Source: Arion vulgaris
Taxonomy: Eukaryota > Mollusca > Gastropoda > Stylommatophora > Arionidae
Reading direction: 5' to 3'
DNA: 64,000 nt
Assembly: GCA_020796225.1 (NCBI GenBank)
Contig: CM036759.1
Location: 20,967,813 to 21,031,812, forward strand
Shown piece by piece: positions 46,070 to 57,967 of this stretch. The number at the start of each line of letters is the position of its first letter. Within the stretch, counting starts at the first letter, position 1. The translations under genes were made by a program, and so were the position numbers. The notes under the pieces were generated by a model. It saw nothing but the letters and a program-made list of their open reading frames with translations, was not told the origin of the DNA and searched no databases.

Positions 46070-46640
46070 TCTGTTGCATGATCCAGATTTACAAATCTTT
46101 CTGTTGCATGTCCGAGATCTACAAATCTCTCTGTTTCATGTTGCAATTTACAAATCTCTCCGTTTCATGTTCCAATGTACAAATCTCTCTGTTACATGTT
46201 CCAATGTACAAATCTCTCTGGTTAATGTCCCAATGTACAAATCTCTCTGTTTAATGTCCCAATGTACAAATCTCTCTGGTTAATGTCCCAATGTATAAAT
46301 CTCTCTGTTTAATGTCCCAATGTACAAATCTCTCTGGTTAATGTCCCAATGTACAAATCTCTCTGTTTAATGTCCCAATGTACAAATCTCTTTGTTGCAT
46401 GTCCCAATCTAAAAAAACTTTCTGTTGCATGCCCTAATCTATACATTTCTCTGTCGCATGATTCACTCTATAAATCTGTTTGTTGTATATCCCAGTCTAG
46501 AAATCTCTATTTTACATGTCCCAATCTATAAACCTGTTTATTACATATCTCAATCTCACTGTCGTATATCCTAATCTACCTAACTCTCTGTTGTACGTCC
46601 CAATCTACAAATATCTCTGTTGCATGTCATTTTCGACTGA
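46070..46640. repeat. Tandem array, 29-bp unit, about 19 copies
   Basis: Unit core TGTCCCAATGTACAAATCTC, best preserved at 46150-46400 and more diverged after. GTTTAAT and GGTTAAT units alternate in 46200-46370. Confidence 0.93.
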
Positions 46641-47104
46641 TCTAGAGGTTGCATGTTTTTATCTACAACTCATTCTATTGTATATTCGATTCACTATTTC
46701 CATTGCATCTTCATATTAACAGATTGTTATGTCGCTCAGTCGACGTACTATTACTGTATAAGAAACAAGACGAGAGAGAGAGAGAGACGTGATCGAAATT
46801 AACTGATATGAACCAGTATTAGCCAATACCAATAGAGATATTGCACTTCCGAAACAACGTCCGTAGAACTGTCAATAAGAACCGCACGCAACCCTCAGAT
46901 GATGAGTGTGTCGCGTCTTCTCAGATTCTCCCGCCGCCTCTGCGTGGGTTCAAGACTACACTACATCGCATACATTTGTCAAGTCTTTAAATGACAGCTA
47001 AAGACAAGAAAGAGTATAGATAGACATAATAAGAATTCAGACAATTTCAAAACAAGTCAAGACTTTTCACTAAAATATTTCATACTTTAAACACACATTC
47101 TCCT

Positions 47105-47365
47105 CTTCTTCTTCTTTGCGTTCGTTCTTTACGATCAATTTTAATCAATCTTTGTGATATGTTTCATCTTTGCCAAGAACGTGTATACTTTACACATTGG
47201 TTTGGTAGGCCCCTAAACGTATAGACTTCTACACGTTTAGGACACATGCATCCGATTTCAGCCAAACCTCCTGAGTCGCCTCATACGAAATGCGTGGAGG
47301 TAACAGTGGTTCTATTCCTTACACCCCAAATTTGGGCCCTGGTAACCAATCGGGCTTTTTAATAT
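47105..47365 (-). mobile_element. Hairpin-core repeat, subfamily A
   Basis: Complete in reverse: CTT run (47104-47117) as tail, the CCTAAACGTGTAGAAGTC hairpin (around 47220), a core variant at 47275-47289, and the 5' end at ggttaccagggcccaaattt. Confidence 0.75.
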
Positions 47366-47559
47366 TAAGTTGTCATATTATGTTCAGCGTTGAGCATAGT
47401 CTGCTGAAAGATGGTGAGAAATGTACAAGTAAAATGTGGAGCATAAAGTGAGGTGACACTAGTTATCGAAGACTAAAATGCTCACAAAATACAGCAAGAA
47501 AACAACGAAAATATTATGAAATTAAAGAATTGGGCGTCGCCGCCGAAAAAAATTTTTAA

Positions 47560-48030
47560 TGTTTATCTTTGTCTTTTCCATTTCTTTCATGCTTTTATGT
47601 ATATCTGTGTGCTTTCCATTTTTTGCCATGCTTTTGTGTATATCAATTTCCATGATTTTGTGTGAGTTCCATTTCTTCCATGCTTTTGTGTATATCTGTG
47701 TCTTTTCCATTTCTTCCTTGCTTTTATGTATATCTTTCTCTTTTCCATTTCTTGCATGCTTTTATGTATATCTTTCTCTTTTCCATTTCTTGCATGCTTT
47801 TATGTATATCTTTTCTTTTCCATTTCTTCCATGCTTTTATGTATATCTTTTCTTTTCCATTTCTTTATTTCTTTGTCTTTTCCATCAGCTATTTCTTCCT
47901 TCCATTTAGATTATTATATCTTCTCTTTCCATTTCTTGCATGCTTTTATGTATATCTTTGTCTTTTCCATTTCTTCCTTGCTTTTATGTATATCTTTGTC
48001 TTTTCCATTTCTTCCATATTTCTCTTGCTG
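47560..48030. repeat. Tandem array, about 38-bp pyrimidine-rich unit, about 12 copies
   Basis: CTTTTCCATTTCTTCCATGC and TTTTATGTATATCTTT; lengths vary. Long frames crossing it are repeat artefacts. Confidence 0.9.
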
Positions 48031-48844
48031 CTTTTCACACTGATTTCCCCTTCCTTCATTTAGTTTTCTCCATTCTTTTCTTCTTCTCTCGTTCCTTCCT
48101 CTTTTACTCAATATCCCAGCGGTAACACAAGAGCTAGAACTGAGAAACGCTTTGCTTGGACGCACCCAATATGTCAAAGCCACGACTCTGATTCGACCAG
48201 ACACTTTTTGGGTCCATTTCCGGACCCCTGGCTCTCCGGAACCGGCTGCCGAATCTAATGCTTTAATCCCACCACGATGTCTTCGTGTCATGCCTTCTAG
48301 TTTTCTTTATACGCTTCAAACTTGACCCATTAAAATTGATGTCTATTTCTATTGGAGTCTATGCAAAATTGAGACTGCAAAAAATGTCGTTGTTATCTTA
48401 ATTGTTATCTTACGTAGTTTTTAAAAACTAGTCATTAAACATTAACAACTATTTAATTATCCATTTTCTTGTTTGTTTTATCTAATTATGAATTTAATTC
48501 TTCACTTATTCCTTCTTGCTTATGATTTATATATTATTAAGTCTATTTATTACTTTAATACATAACACCCCTGTGTGGAGGTTCTGTTTTTATCTTTGAT
48601 AGCGAGATAGGCTGAACAGATTAGCCAAGCTTAATTTCTACAGGATTTGATTACTAAATTAGAACCATATGAACACCTCTCCACTTTTCTGAACATTTTT
48701 AAGAACGAATACAATTTTGGAATCAATGAATGTAGAAAAAAAAATCCTCATAAAATATACAACAAACTCATGCATGGAGAAAATGGGCGGTTAAATATGA
48801 TTAATTTAGCAGTAGAGGTTTGCATTGAAGATACATTTTTACTT

Positions 48845-49170
48845 GTAGTTTCATCATCATCATCAAGTGCGTATCCTTTATAGGACGTTGCTCTCTTTGC
48901 AGCACATCTGAAATTCACTTTGTCTCTTGCCAGTTCACTCACTTCATCGATGGTCATGTTCATGGTTTCTTTAAAATCTTTTAGCCATCTTCTTCTTGGT
49001 CTGCCTCTGCGTCCTGGGACCCTGCCCTCTAGTATTGTTCTTTCCAGGCCATCGTGACGCTTGATGTGACCAAAGTATGTAATTTTTCTGTGTAGTATGT
49101 CGTTTATCAGCCAATTCTCTTTAACATTTAGTTCTTTCAGGACATCAGTGTTCTTTCTTTTTTTCTGTCC
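48845..49170 (-). mobile_element. RTE LINE 3' end
   Basis: Nearly the same as 33795-34110. The minus strand starts NMTIDEVSELARDKVNFRC and ends with the ATC/GAT trinucleotide stretch at 48850-48865. Confidence 0.75.
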
Positions 49171-49904
49171 ATAGACAATACTTGTTCAATACTTGTAGAT
49201 TATAGAACGTGAATCTTCATACACACTGTGCTCTAGTCCAACATGTTTGTTCTGTATGGGATTAAATCCTCTTTAAGCCGAGACACGCCCCTTCAACCTA
49301 AGGACTAGACTTTTTTGGTTATATCAGAGTGTGTAGGTCAACAAACATGAAAAATAAGAATTAGCTGGTTTCGTAGAATCCTACTTATTAGCATAACATT
49401 TTGTTAACAATATAATTTACCAAATTTAGCATGTCTTTATAAGAAAGGAATAGATTGTCGCATTGAGTACATTCTGAATGACCAATTTAATCTTTCTTTT
49501 TGTGCCAGGCCGTGCATGAGTACAAGGCAAACCACATGTATGATATAACATTAGTCGAAGAAAGACAGTCAATACTTATTGCTGACCTGATTAATACCAC
49601 ATGAGAAGCAATTCGTATAGATGACTTTGCAAACATTTATAAACTACATCGATATCCAGTCAAATAACTAAAATAGCAAACACCCAAGACCATAAGAAAA
49701 GCACAAGACAAGAACAGAACCACTAGGCAAAACCGGGAGCAGGTGACGACAAAGAAGAATAGAATCCTATTCAGGTGAAAGATAATACTACAACAGTGCC
49801 ATCAGAAATAATTCCTACCACTAATAGTGACCATGGTTGTAGAACTAAGAACACATTACAACATAGCAATATATTCAACATAGCATTATATTCACAAATA
49901 GCAA

Positions 49905-51140
49905 TATATATATTCACAAATAGCAACACCTCACAACATAGCAACACCTTCACAACATAGCAACACTTTCATAACATGCACTAACATAGCACACTTCACA
50001 AGATAGCAACACCTTCATAACATAGCAACACTTTCACAACATAGCAACACCTTACAACATAGCAACACTTTCAACATAGCAACTTCAAACTAGCAACACC
50101 TTCCAAGATGAACACCTTCATAACATAGCAACACCTTCACAACATGCAACACCTTCATAACTAGCAAACCTTCACAAATAGCAACACTCATAAATGCAAC
50201 ATACAACATAACACCTGCATAAATAGCAAACTTCACAACATAGCAACACTTCAAACATAACACTCACAAATAGAAACATTAACATACACACCTTCACAAA
50301 TAGCACATAAAAATGCAACACTGCATAAAAGCAAACTACAAATAGCAAACTCAACATAGCAACCTTTAAAATAGCAACACTTCAACATGCAACACCACAG
50401 ATAGCAAACCTTCATAACATAACACCTTCTACAATAGCAACACTTCACAACATAGCAACACTTCACAACATAGAAATACAACATAGCAATCACTTTCAGA
50501 ACATAGAAACCTCACAAGATAGCAACACCTTCATAACATAGCACACCTTCACAATAGCAACACCTTCTAAACATAGCAAACACCTTCACAACATAGCAAC
50601 ACTTTCACAACATAGCAACACTTCACAAGATAGCAACCTTCATAACATAGAACACTTCACAACATAGCAACACCTTCACAACATAGCAACACATTAACAA
50701 CATAGCAACACCTGCATAACATAGCAACACCTTCACAATATAGCAACACCTTCATAACATAGCAACACCTTCACAACATAGCAACACTTTCATAACATAG
50801 CAAAACCTTCACAACATAACAACACCTTCATAACATAGCAACACCTTAACAACATAGCAACACCTTCATAACATAGCAACACCTTCACAATATAGCAACA
50901 CCTTCATAACATAGCAAAACCTTCACAACATAGCAACACCTTCATAACATAGCAACACCTTCACAACATAACAACACCTTCACAACATATTCACAATATA
51001 GCTCCACCGTAACAACATAGCAACACCTTCACAACATAGCAACACCTTACAACAGTGCAACACCTTCCCAATATAGCAACTCCTTTACAACATAGCAACT
51101 TCTTTGCAACCTAACAACTCCTTCATAATATCAACACAAA
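49905..51140. repeat. Tandem array, 19-bp unit, about 60 copies
   Basis: CATAGCAACACCTTCACAA is the unit. From 50690 to 50990 CACAAC and CATAAC forms mostly alternate, a 38-bp higher-order unit. From 49970 to 50520 single-base losses are very frequent. Confidence 0.95.
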
Positions 51141-52050
51141 CAATAACAATAATAACATAATACAAACGGACAACAAAAGAAGAAAATGAAGGACAAAAGA
51201 AAAACCAAACACAATTCCTTACTCCACCCTCGTTCTGGATTTCGGATTGACTAGATGATACGGCGCGAGACAAGAACGTGCATGCGATTAGAATGAGGGA
51301 AACACGAGGGCTCAGTTACAGGACTTCGTGATTAAAAGTCCGCCCTTGCGTGCCATTTTCATGTTCACGAAAATCCCTTTTTCCTTTCTCTCTATCTTCT
51401 ATTATTTTATTCATTCATTCTGTCTTTCTATTTAACTTGCAAAATTTCTTTGCCTTTTATTCTTTCACCTTTCTTTCTCTTGGTTCACGGTTTGTGTCTC
51501 TCTTTCTTTACAGACTTACTTCATACACAAGTGTGTCAGATCTACTAGTTTATTACTTCCCTTTTCCACCCCTTATCCCCTATTGTCTCTCTTTGCTGCC
51601 TCCCGATCTCTCCAAGTTCTCTCTCCTAGACTCCGTCTTTAACTAGGTTGGGCAAAGCTCATCACAGCTGAAGACCCATCAGATAGTCAAGCCTGTCAGT
51701 TTCTGTTCTAGGATTATTGTGAAGATTGATGGCCCTAGAGCGAACACTGGGCCTCCACTTGTGCGTTGGGAAGACGATTGGGAATGCGCAACGATAAAGT
51801 GGGACTACCGAGAAGGTATGAGAAAACCGAGACTGGTGGGAAGAATGAAATACAATTCTTTGAGGAAATGAAAAGGAACAGGAAAAGGAATTCATAGATT
51901 GAAGAGAGACTAGAATGAAAGAATGATAAAAACAAGAACAAATTTATACATGAATGGGTTGTTTTATTTTAAAAGAAGGGGTGTTTCTTGAGAAGTAAAA
52001 GAAATGTTTGGTGAACAGCAATTGATATGGTTTAGACAGTTTTACATGAA
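51140..52050. other. Presumed Meis intron, unique sequence
   Basis: A higher-GC patch at 51230-51360 (ATACGGCGCGAGACAAGAAC, AAAAGTCCGCCCTTGCGTGC) could be regulatory. The rest is T-rich then A-rich with no recognised element. Confidence 0.45.
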
Positions 52051-52785
52051 TAAACATATGGAGAATGAATTTCATATGCTAGTAAAGAATGAATGAACAT
52101 AAGGAGAATAAATTTAATATTTGAATAAAGAATGAATTTAATATTTGAGTAAAGAATGAATTTAATATTTGAATAAAGAATAAATTTAATATTTGAGTAA
52201 AGAATGAATTTAATATTTGAATAAAGAATGAATTTAATATTTGAGTAAAGAATGAATTTAATATTTGAATAAAGAATGAATTTAATATTTGAATAAAGAA
52301 TGAATTTAATATTTGAATAAAGAATAAATTTAATATTTGAGTAAAGAATGAATTTAATATTTGAATAAAGAATGAATTTAATATTTGAGTAAAGAATGAA
52401 TAGACATGTGGAGAATGAATTTAATATTTGAGTAAAGAATGAATTTAATATTTGAGTAAAGAATGAACTAAATATTTGAGTAAAGAATGAATTTAATATT
52501 TGAGTAAAGAATGAATTTAATATTTGAGTAAAGAATGAACTAAATATTTGAGTAAAGAATAAATTTAATATTTGAATAAAGAATGAATTTAATATTTGAA
52601 TAAAGAATGAATTTAATATTTGAGTAAAGAATGAATTTAATATTTAAATAAAGAATGAATTTAATATTTGAATAAAGAATGAATTTAATATTTGAATAAA
52701 GAATGAATTTAATATTTGAGTAAAGAATAAATTTAATATTTGAATAAAGAATGAATTTAATATTCGAGTAAAGAATGAATGACCT
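52050..52785. repeat. Tandem array, 24-bp unit, about 29 copies
   Basis: AAAGAATGAATTTAATATTT with GAGT or GAAT. Variants include ACTAAATATTT and one longer unit (gaatagacatgtggagaatg). Confidence 0.95.
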
Positions 52786-52799
52786 GTAGAAGAAATGGA

Positions 52800-52985
52800 T
52801 GGATGTAATTAAAAGTGTGCATGAGCGTTTGGCTGAATGGAGTAGAGCATGTCCTCCCATGAGACCTGGGTTCAATCCCCGGTACGGAAATCGAGTTTTC
52901 TTTTCTGTCGCAGGCATAAACAAACATACTAACCTGAACAATTTAAGTCATGAATGTGGATATGGGGAAACTGAATGCTATGAAT
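52800..52985 (+). mobile_element. tRNA-like SINE between two 24-bp arrays
   Basis: GTTTGGCTGAATGGAGTAGA (A-box-like) and GGGTTCAATCCCCGG (B box) at 52868-52882, followed by TTTTCTTTTCTGTCGCAGGC. The head could be a degenerate tRNA; the body argues for a SINE. Confidence 0.55.
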
Positions 52986-52999
52986 TCAATAATTTTCCC

Positions 53000-53582
53000 G
53001 TAGACCCTTTATTTTGCTCACCACAAAACCTTTATTATGCTCACCACAAACCCTTTATTTTGCTCACCACAAAACCCTTTATTTTGCTCACCACAAAACC
53101 TTTATTTTGCTCACCACAAAACCTTTATTTTGCTCACCACAAAACCTTTATTTTGCTCACCCCAAACCCTTTATTTTGATCACCACAAAAACTTTATTTT
53201 GCTCACCCCAAACCCTTTATTTTGCTCACCACAAACCCTTTATTATGCTCACCATAAACCCTTTATTTTGATCACCACAAACCCTTTATTTTGTCCACAA
53301 CAAACCCTTTATTTTGCTCACCACAAACCCTTTATTTTGCCCAACACAAACCTTTTATTTTGTCCACCCGAAACCCTTTATTTTGCTCACCACAAACCCT
53401 TTATTTTGCTCACCACAAACCCTTTATTCTGCTCGTCACAATCCCTTTATTTTGCTCATCACAAACCCTTTATTTTGCTCGTCACAAACCCTTTATTTTG
53501 CCCAGCACAAACCCTTTATTTTGCTCACCACAAACCCTTTATTTTGCTCACCACAAACTCTTCATTTTGCTCGTCACAAAAT
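53000..53582. repeat. Tandem array, 24-bp unit, about 24 copies, unrelated to its neighbour
   Basis: CCCTTTATTTTGCTCACCAC then AAA; late units have GCTCGTCAC. Six-frame open stretches cross it. Confidence 0.95.
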
Positions 53583-53869
53583 CTTACAAAATATGCTTAC
53601 AAAATCAATCATCATTAAATACGTTTACAGAAATATTAAGAAACTACAACAAAAGTTCGAATTATATTGCCTTTTTTTTTGCTTCAATGTATTGGTATTG
53701 TGTATTTTTCCTTCTTAGTGGTACTGTTGATATTCTGAAGGTGTTGCAATAGTTTTCCGGGTTAGAGGACAAGCTTGTGGGTAGAAAAAAATAACATTTA
53801 TACGAAATAAAATGTACAGGAATGTTACAAAATGAAATACATTTTCGAATTTTCACTTGTTTTTATACG

Positions 53870-54240
53870 TTTACTTGTGTGAATGGGAGATTCACATTCT
53901 GGAAACCAGGCTCGAGAATGAACCTTTTTTACCGATTCGGAATGAATAGGAAATTGGTGCAAACCGTGGAATGCAACGGAAAACATGCAATTGTGTGTTG
54001 TAATTTCTGGGAGAAATTGGAAACAGTGATAAGTATCGAGGAGCAGGCGAGGGCCTGGAAAAATGCAGACAGCCGTGGGATGACAAACGCCTCGCGGAAT
54101 CTATTTCAATTGACAGAGTAAATGAAATCGAGAGAAGATCATTAATGGAGACATTGGCCTTCCTTTCTTCGTTTCTCTAGAAAGTTATAAAAAACAGTTT
54201 GGCTGCCACCAGTTCTGGTATAGCACCCCTTATTCCGTGT
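53870..54240. promoter_or_regulatory. Candidate enhancer island with a Meis-type TGACAG site
   Basis: Complex, non-repetitive DNA between two repeat-rich blocks. It contains CAATTGACAGAG, with TGACAG (54111-54116), the core bound by Meis/Tgif proteins, close to an ATCATTAATGG AT-rich homeodomain-like site. An open frame of 99 codons crosses the region but resembles no protein I know. It is read as possible cis-regulatory DNA, possibly autoregulatory; this is inference. Confidence 0.3.
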
Positions 54241-54579
54241 CTAGTTGTAATGCTGTTGTGATAAGGCGTTGGGAAGGAATTTAAGAGACAGAATTAGCGG
54301 GCGAGAGTGAACTCAGAATTTCTCCTAAAAGAGATTTTGTTTGAGATTACTGGGACAGGTCACAGTGAAGTTAACTTTCTACTGCTCAGAAACCGTCTTA
54401 AGTCATTTTGTGTCAGAAACAAGTCGCGCAATTTCCAGCGAAGGACTATTCCTCTTACTTCCCCTTAGTAACTCATGGCCGTAAGAATCTTAACTGACGT
54501 TGCCCGTTTAATGGAAATATGTCTACATTGTGAAATATATTATTAAATTCTATCTATGTTTGCTGAAGACTTATTTCTC

Positions 54580-54950
54580 TACGCTCCTCGTGGAGCATAG
54601 AGCATCAACAGTTGTTCGCCACTTTTCGCAGTTTCTGGCTGTTTTCTTTATGGTCTCACAGCATATTCAAGCACCCTTCATTTCCTCAAGAAGACTTCGT
54701 TTCCAAGTCTATTTAGGACGTTCTTCTTTCCATTTTTCATGTGGGTTCCACTCAAATGTTTGTCTAGTGACACTCAACTTTGTTTTCCGTAAGGTATGTC
54801 CAACCCATCGTCATTTTATCCTCTTAACCTGGGTCATCATGGGTTTCTGTTCTGTTCTTATCCACATATCTATGTTTGCAACTCTATCCTACCATCTAAG
54901 TCTGAAAATCCACCGAAGAACTGTGAAACATAGACAAGTTTCTAGAGGCA
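54580..54950 (-). mobile_element. RTE-like LINE 3' fragment
   Basis: Reverse-complement match to 6690-7045: the decayed FVNK-like post-RT region at the high-coordinate end and the bulk 3' region ending at ctctacgctcctcgtggagc. Confidence 0.65.
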
Positions 54951-55110
54951 AAGGATTGACTTAGTGTAATGGGCTTATCCATTATTGCTCCATCCCAATG
55001 GGCAGAAATTGAAGCCATCTATCGAGAGTATGGCACACAGCACTAACTACGTAACTCCAGCAGCAGTCCTATGGATCTCAGAAGAAAATTTATAAGTGAA
55101 CTGAACGAGG
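54950..55110 (-). mobile_element. tRNA-derived SINE, family D, diverged
   Basis: The order matches 44785-44960 with more changes (GAGTTACGTAGTTAGTGC, AGTCAATCCTTTGCC). It abuts the LINE fragment at 54580-54950. Confidence 0.6.
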
Positions 55111-55979
55111 AGATCTTGATTCTAATCCAAAAAAACTCGTCACCTAAAATGTTAACTTCTCTTCTCGTAACGAAATACATCTTCGGAAATGCGGCTGTCA
55201 CTTACACCCTATAAAAGGAACAGTTCCAGAGATACCACGTCTAATGCCAGTAACTCTGGCTTCCCTAACGCCTATAACTCTGATTTTCCTAACACCGGTA
55301 GCTCTGGTTTTCCTAACGCTAGTACAGCACTCAGTGTTATTACTCATTTTTAACAAAGATCACAAAACGTACACGAAAGACAGCAGGACCCCAAAAAACC
55401 AAAAAAACAACACTTCTTGAAATGCGCAATCGTCTTGAAGATAATCTCTCTCATGGCTGATGTATCCTGAAAACGCTAGACACACTAACAAAGTTTTATG
55501 AATAGAAGAATCTACACCAACAGTTCCGTTTTATGACGTTGAAGACCCCACCAAGTCTAACGAGCTTCACGCGGGGCAATCAAAGTGGCAACACAGGGGC
55601 AATATCCACTTCCTCTACCCTTACTCCACCAAATAAATCGCTAACAACGTGCAGTCTCCATAAAACTAACAGGTTAATGAGCAACAATCACTTTTTTAAC
55701 GTGGATTTTACTGCTGGAATTCACTAGAATTCTAACAATACTGAATTCCATTTTGCATTTAAATCCACCAAAGTTTGCACTAATATCCTGGTTCCTCTAT
55801 TTTCTTCCTTCAAATTATCCACATTATCATCTAGATATCACTGTCTACAAACTCTCTCCACGATCTTATTTTACCAGCTCATTAAACTTCAGGATATAAA
55901 GTAAGCTTTTTTTTCGTGTTTTTCTGCTCACGCGCTCACAAGATTTGAAAGAAACTCTGCGCACTAACGGGTAAAGGTT

Positions 55980-56060
55980 TCAATCAAGTTTTTCATGGCG
56001 CCGTGGTTATATTTTCATGGCTCTGTGGTTATATTCTCATGGCGCCGTGGTTATATTTTC
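55980..56060. repeat. Tandem, about 25-bp unit, 3 copies
   Basis: CATGGCGCCGTGGTTATATT three times, the middle one with CTCT for GCGC. Just before it, 55230-55330 holds three loose copies of a gctctggttttcctaac unit. Confidence 0.88.
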
Positions 56061-56184
56061 TTCTTAGTTTAGTGTCATGTGACTGTTGAAATACGTAAGA
56101 GGTAAAAGACACAGTTAAGAAGATAAGAATAGTACAGTTTAAAAACAGTAGAGGTTATCTTCTGACCTTCATTATCACTATTCT

Positions 56185-56290
56185 AATTAGATCAGGTTGA
56201 TTGCTAGGATCAATATCATAGCACTTTTGTGAATAACCATCTGTGGTCTGATGTCCTCCTTACTTAGGAAGATCTCAGCGGCAGTGCACG
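56185..56290. repeat. Dispersed repeat shared with 34670-34800
   Basis: Second copy (TGTGGTCTGATGTCCTCCTT, GGAAGATCTCAGCGGCAGTG). The 36-bp array follows immediately. Confidence 0.55.
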
Positions 56291-56299
56291 TACACCAGC

Positions 56300-56620
56300 T
56301 ATTATCCCTACTGTATTGTTTACTAATAGAACTAAGCGATGTGTGACCATTGTGTTTACTAATAGAACTATGCGATGTGTATGATCATTAGTATTTACTA
56401 ATAGAACTAAGCGATGTGTGACCATTGTGTTTACTAATAGAACTAAGCGATGTGTGACCATTGTATTTACTAATAGAACTAAGCGATGTGTGACCATTGT
56501 TTTACTATTATTAGCTAAGACGATGTGTGACCATTGTATTTACTAATAGAGCGTTCAAAGCGATGTGTGACCATTGTGTTTACTAATAGAGCTAAGCGAT
56601 GTGTGACCATTGTTTTCTAA
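56300..56620. repeat. Tandem array, 36-bp unit, about 9 copies
   Basis: CTAATAGAACTAAGCGATGT then GTGACCATTGTGTTTA; later units are disturbed by indels. Confidence 0.93.
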
Positions 56621-56867
56621 TCTAGCTGAATTATTCTCTGCGCTCTCAGTTAAGTTTGTGATCCTCCATGCTTACAGCTTACTTGAGTAGATTCTCCATG
56701 CTTACAGCTTGCTTGATAGCCTATACTATCCAAGTACAACATTTTGTCTTTATTTTGTCCTCCTCTTGGACACATTTCTATGGAGGCTCATGAACCCTCA
56801 TGTCAGTGAGAGACAAATTATATAAATATGTACACAATCTCCAGTTGAGGACTAATTACTTTAGAAG

Positions 56868-57118
56868 TCGCCCGAGTGGTTAACGAGGCCTAAATTTGGG
56901 GTGTAAAGAATAGAACCACTGTTACCTGCCATGCATGTCGTAAGAGGCGACCAAGAAGGTTTGGATGAAATCGGATGCATTGTCCTAAACGTGTAGAAGT
57001 GCATACGTTTAGGGGCCTACCAAACCAATGTGCAACGTATACACGTTCTTGGCAAAGACCAAACATATCACAAAGTGATTAAAATTGGTGGTAAAGAACG
57101 AACGCAAAGAAGAAGATG
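56868..57118 (+). mobile_element. Hairpin-core repeat, subfamily A
   Basis: Full-length: start at gtcgcccgagtggttaacga, exact core GTCGTAAGAGGCGAC at 56937-56951, second hairpin, CAACGTATACACGTTCTTGG, tail AAAGAAGAAGA. Confidence 0.75.
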
Positions 57119-57404
57119 ACTTTAAAAGTATACAAATTGATATCAGAAAACGTTGAAAGAACAAGATGATGACTTCATTATGTTTATCCGCAAGTTTTAT
57201 TTCAAATAATTTGCAGAATTTACGATCTGTTTTAAAATTTGCATTTGCTGTATTGTACTAACAATAACAACACATAGCAACAAACAGAACTTTTAATATT
57301 ACTTTTAAGTTAAGCATTGTGACATGTTAGTTGGCTCGCAGATCATGTAGTACTACCCGCATAATATTTCACGAGATTTGTAATGTTTAAACAAATACCT
57401 TATT

Positions 57405-57522
57405 TTATGTTATTATGTTTTTATTATTATTATGTTTTATTATGTTTTATTATGTTTATTATTTTATTATGTTTTATTATGTTTTATTATGTTTTATTAT
57501 GTTTTATTATGTTTTATTATTG
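57405..57522. repeat. Short tandem repeat, TTTTATTATG
   Basis: About ten 10-bp units, with one ATTATTATTATG variant. Confidence 0.92.
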
Positions 57523-57524
57523 TG

Positions 57525-57965
57525 TTGTCGGGATCGCAATGGGAACAAAGAATAGTAATACTGTGACCCAGAAGGCATGTCATAAGAGGCGACAGAAGGT
57601 AGGGGTCTGGGGAAGATACCTAGTCTTCTTCTTCTACTTCAAACGATAAATATCGATCACTTGTTAATTACTCTTTGTGAGTTGTATGTGATCTGAGCTT
57701 AAGAGCGATTGTACTAGGTCCTACATCAGTCGCCTCTTACGACATGCCTTGTAGGTTGCAGTGGTACTATTTTTGCTCCCTTGCGAGCCGGGCACCACAT
57801 GGGCGGTTACTCTAGTAAATATCAGATACCGGATGTGCTGGCCTACTTGTAGGCACATAACTGGCACAACGTACAATCACTCTTAGGCTCCGATCACATA
57901 CAATTCACAAAGTGGTTTAATAAGTGGTCGATATAAAGCTTTCGAAAGAGAAGAAGATTTACTGC
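57525..57965. mobile_element. Cluster of hairpin-core repeats, subfamily F, in opposite orientations
   Basis: A plus-strand 5' half (core GTCATAAGAGGCGAC at 57579-57593) is followed by a minus-strand copy (core at 57729-57743) and then a plus-strand 3' half (GATGTGCTGGCCTACTTGTA, CAACGTACAATCACTCTTAG, tail ending AAGAGAAGAAG at 57965). The layout suggests insertion of one copy in another. Confidence 0.65.
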
Positions 57966-57967
57966 AC

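Noticed and set aside
47559..48063. Frames resembling hydrophobic membrane proteins (FPFLPCFYVYL repeats)
   Set aside because: Pyrimidine-rich tandem DNA; several overlapping frames look equally hydrophobic.
52809..52890. Possible functional tRNA gene
   Set aside because: A and B boxes are present but I cannot form a convincing acceptor stem, and the sequence continues into a SINE-like body.
53014..53752. Frames of 85-193 codons with PLFCSPQTLYFAH repeats
   Set aside because: Product of a 24-bp array, open in three plus-strand frames at once.
54600..54625. CAGTTGTTCGCC as the end of a Meis homeodomain exon (QVNNW)
   Set aside because: It lies within the LINE fragment at 54580-54950, lacks a donor and does not continue into homeodomain codons.
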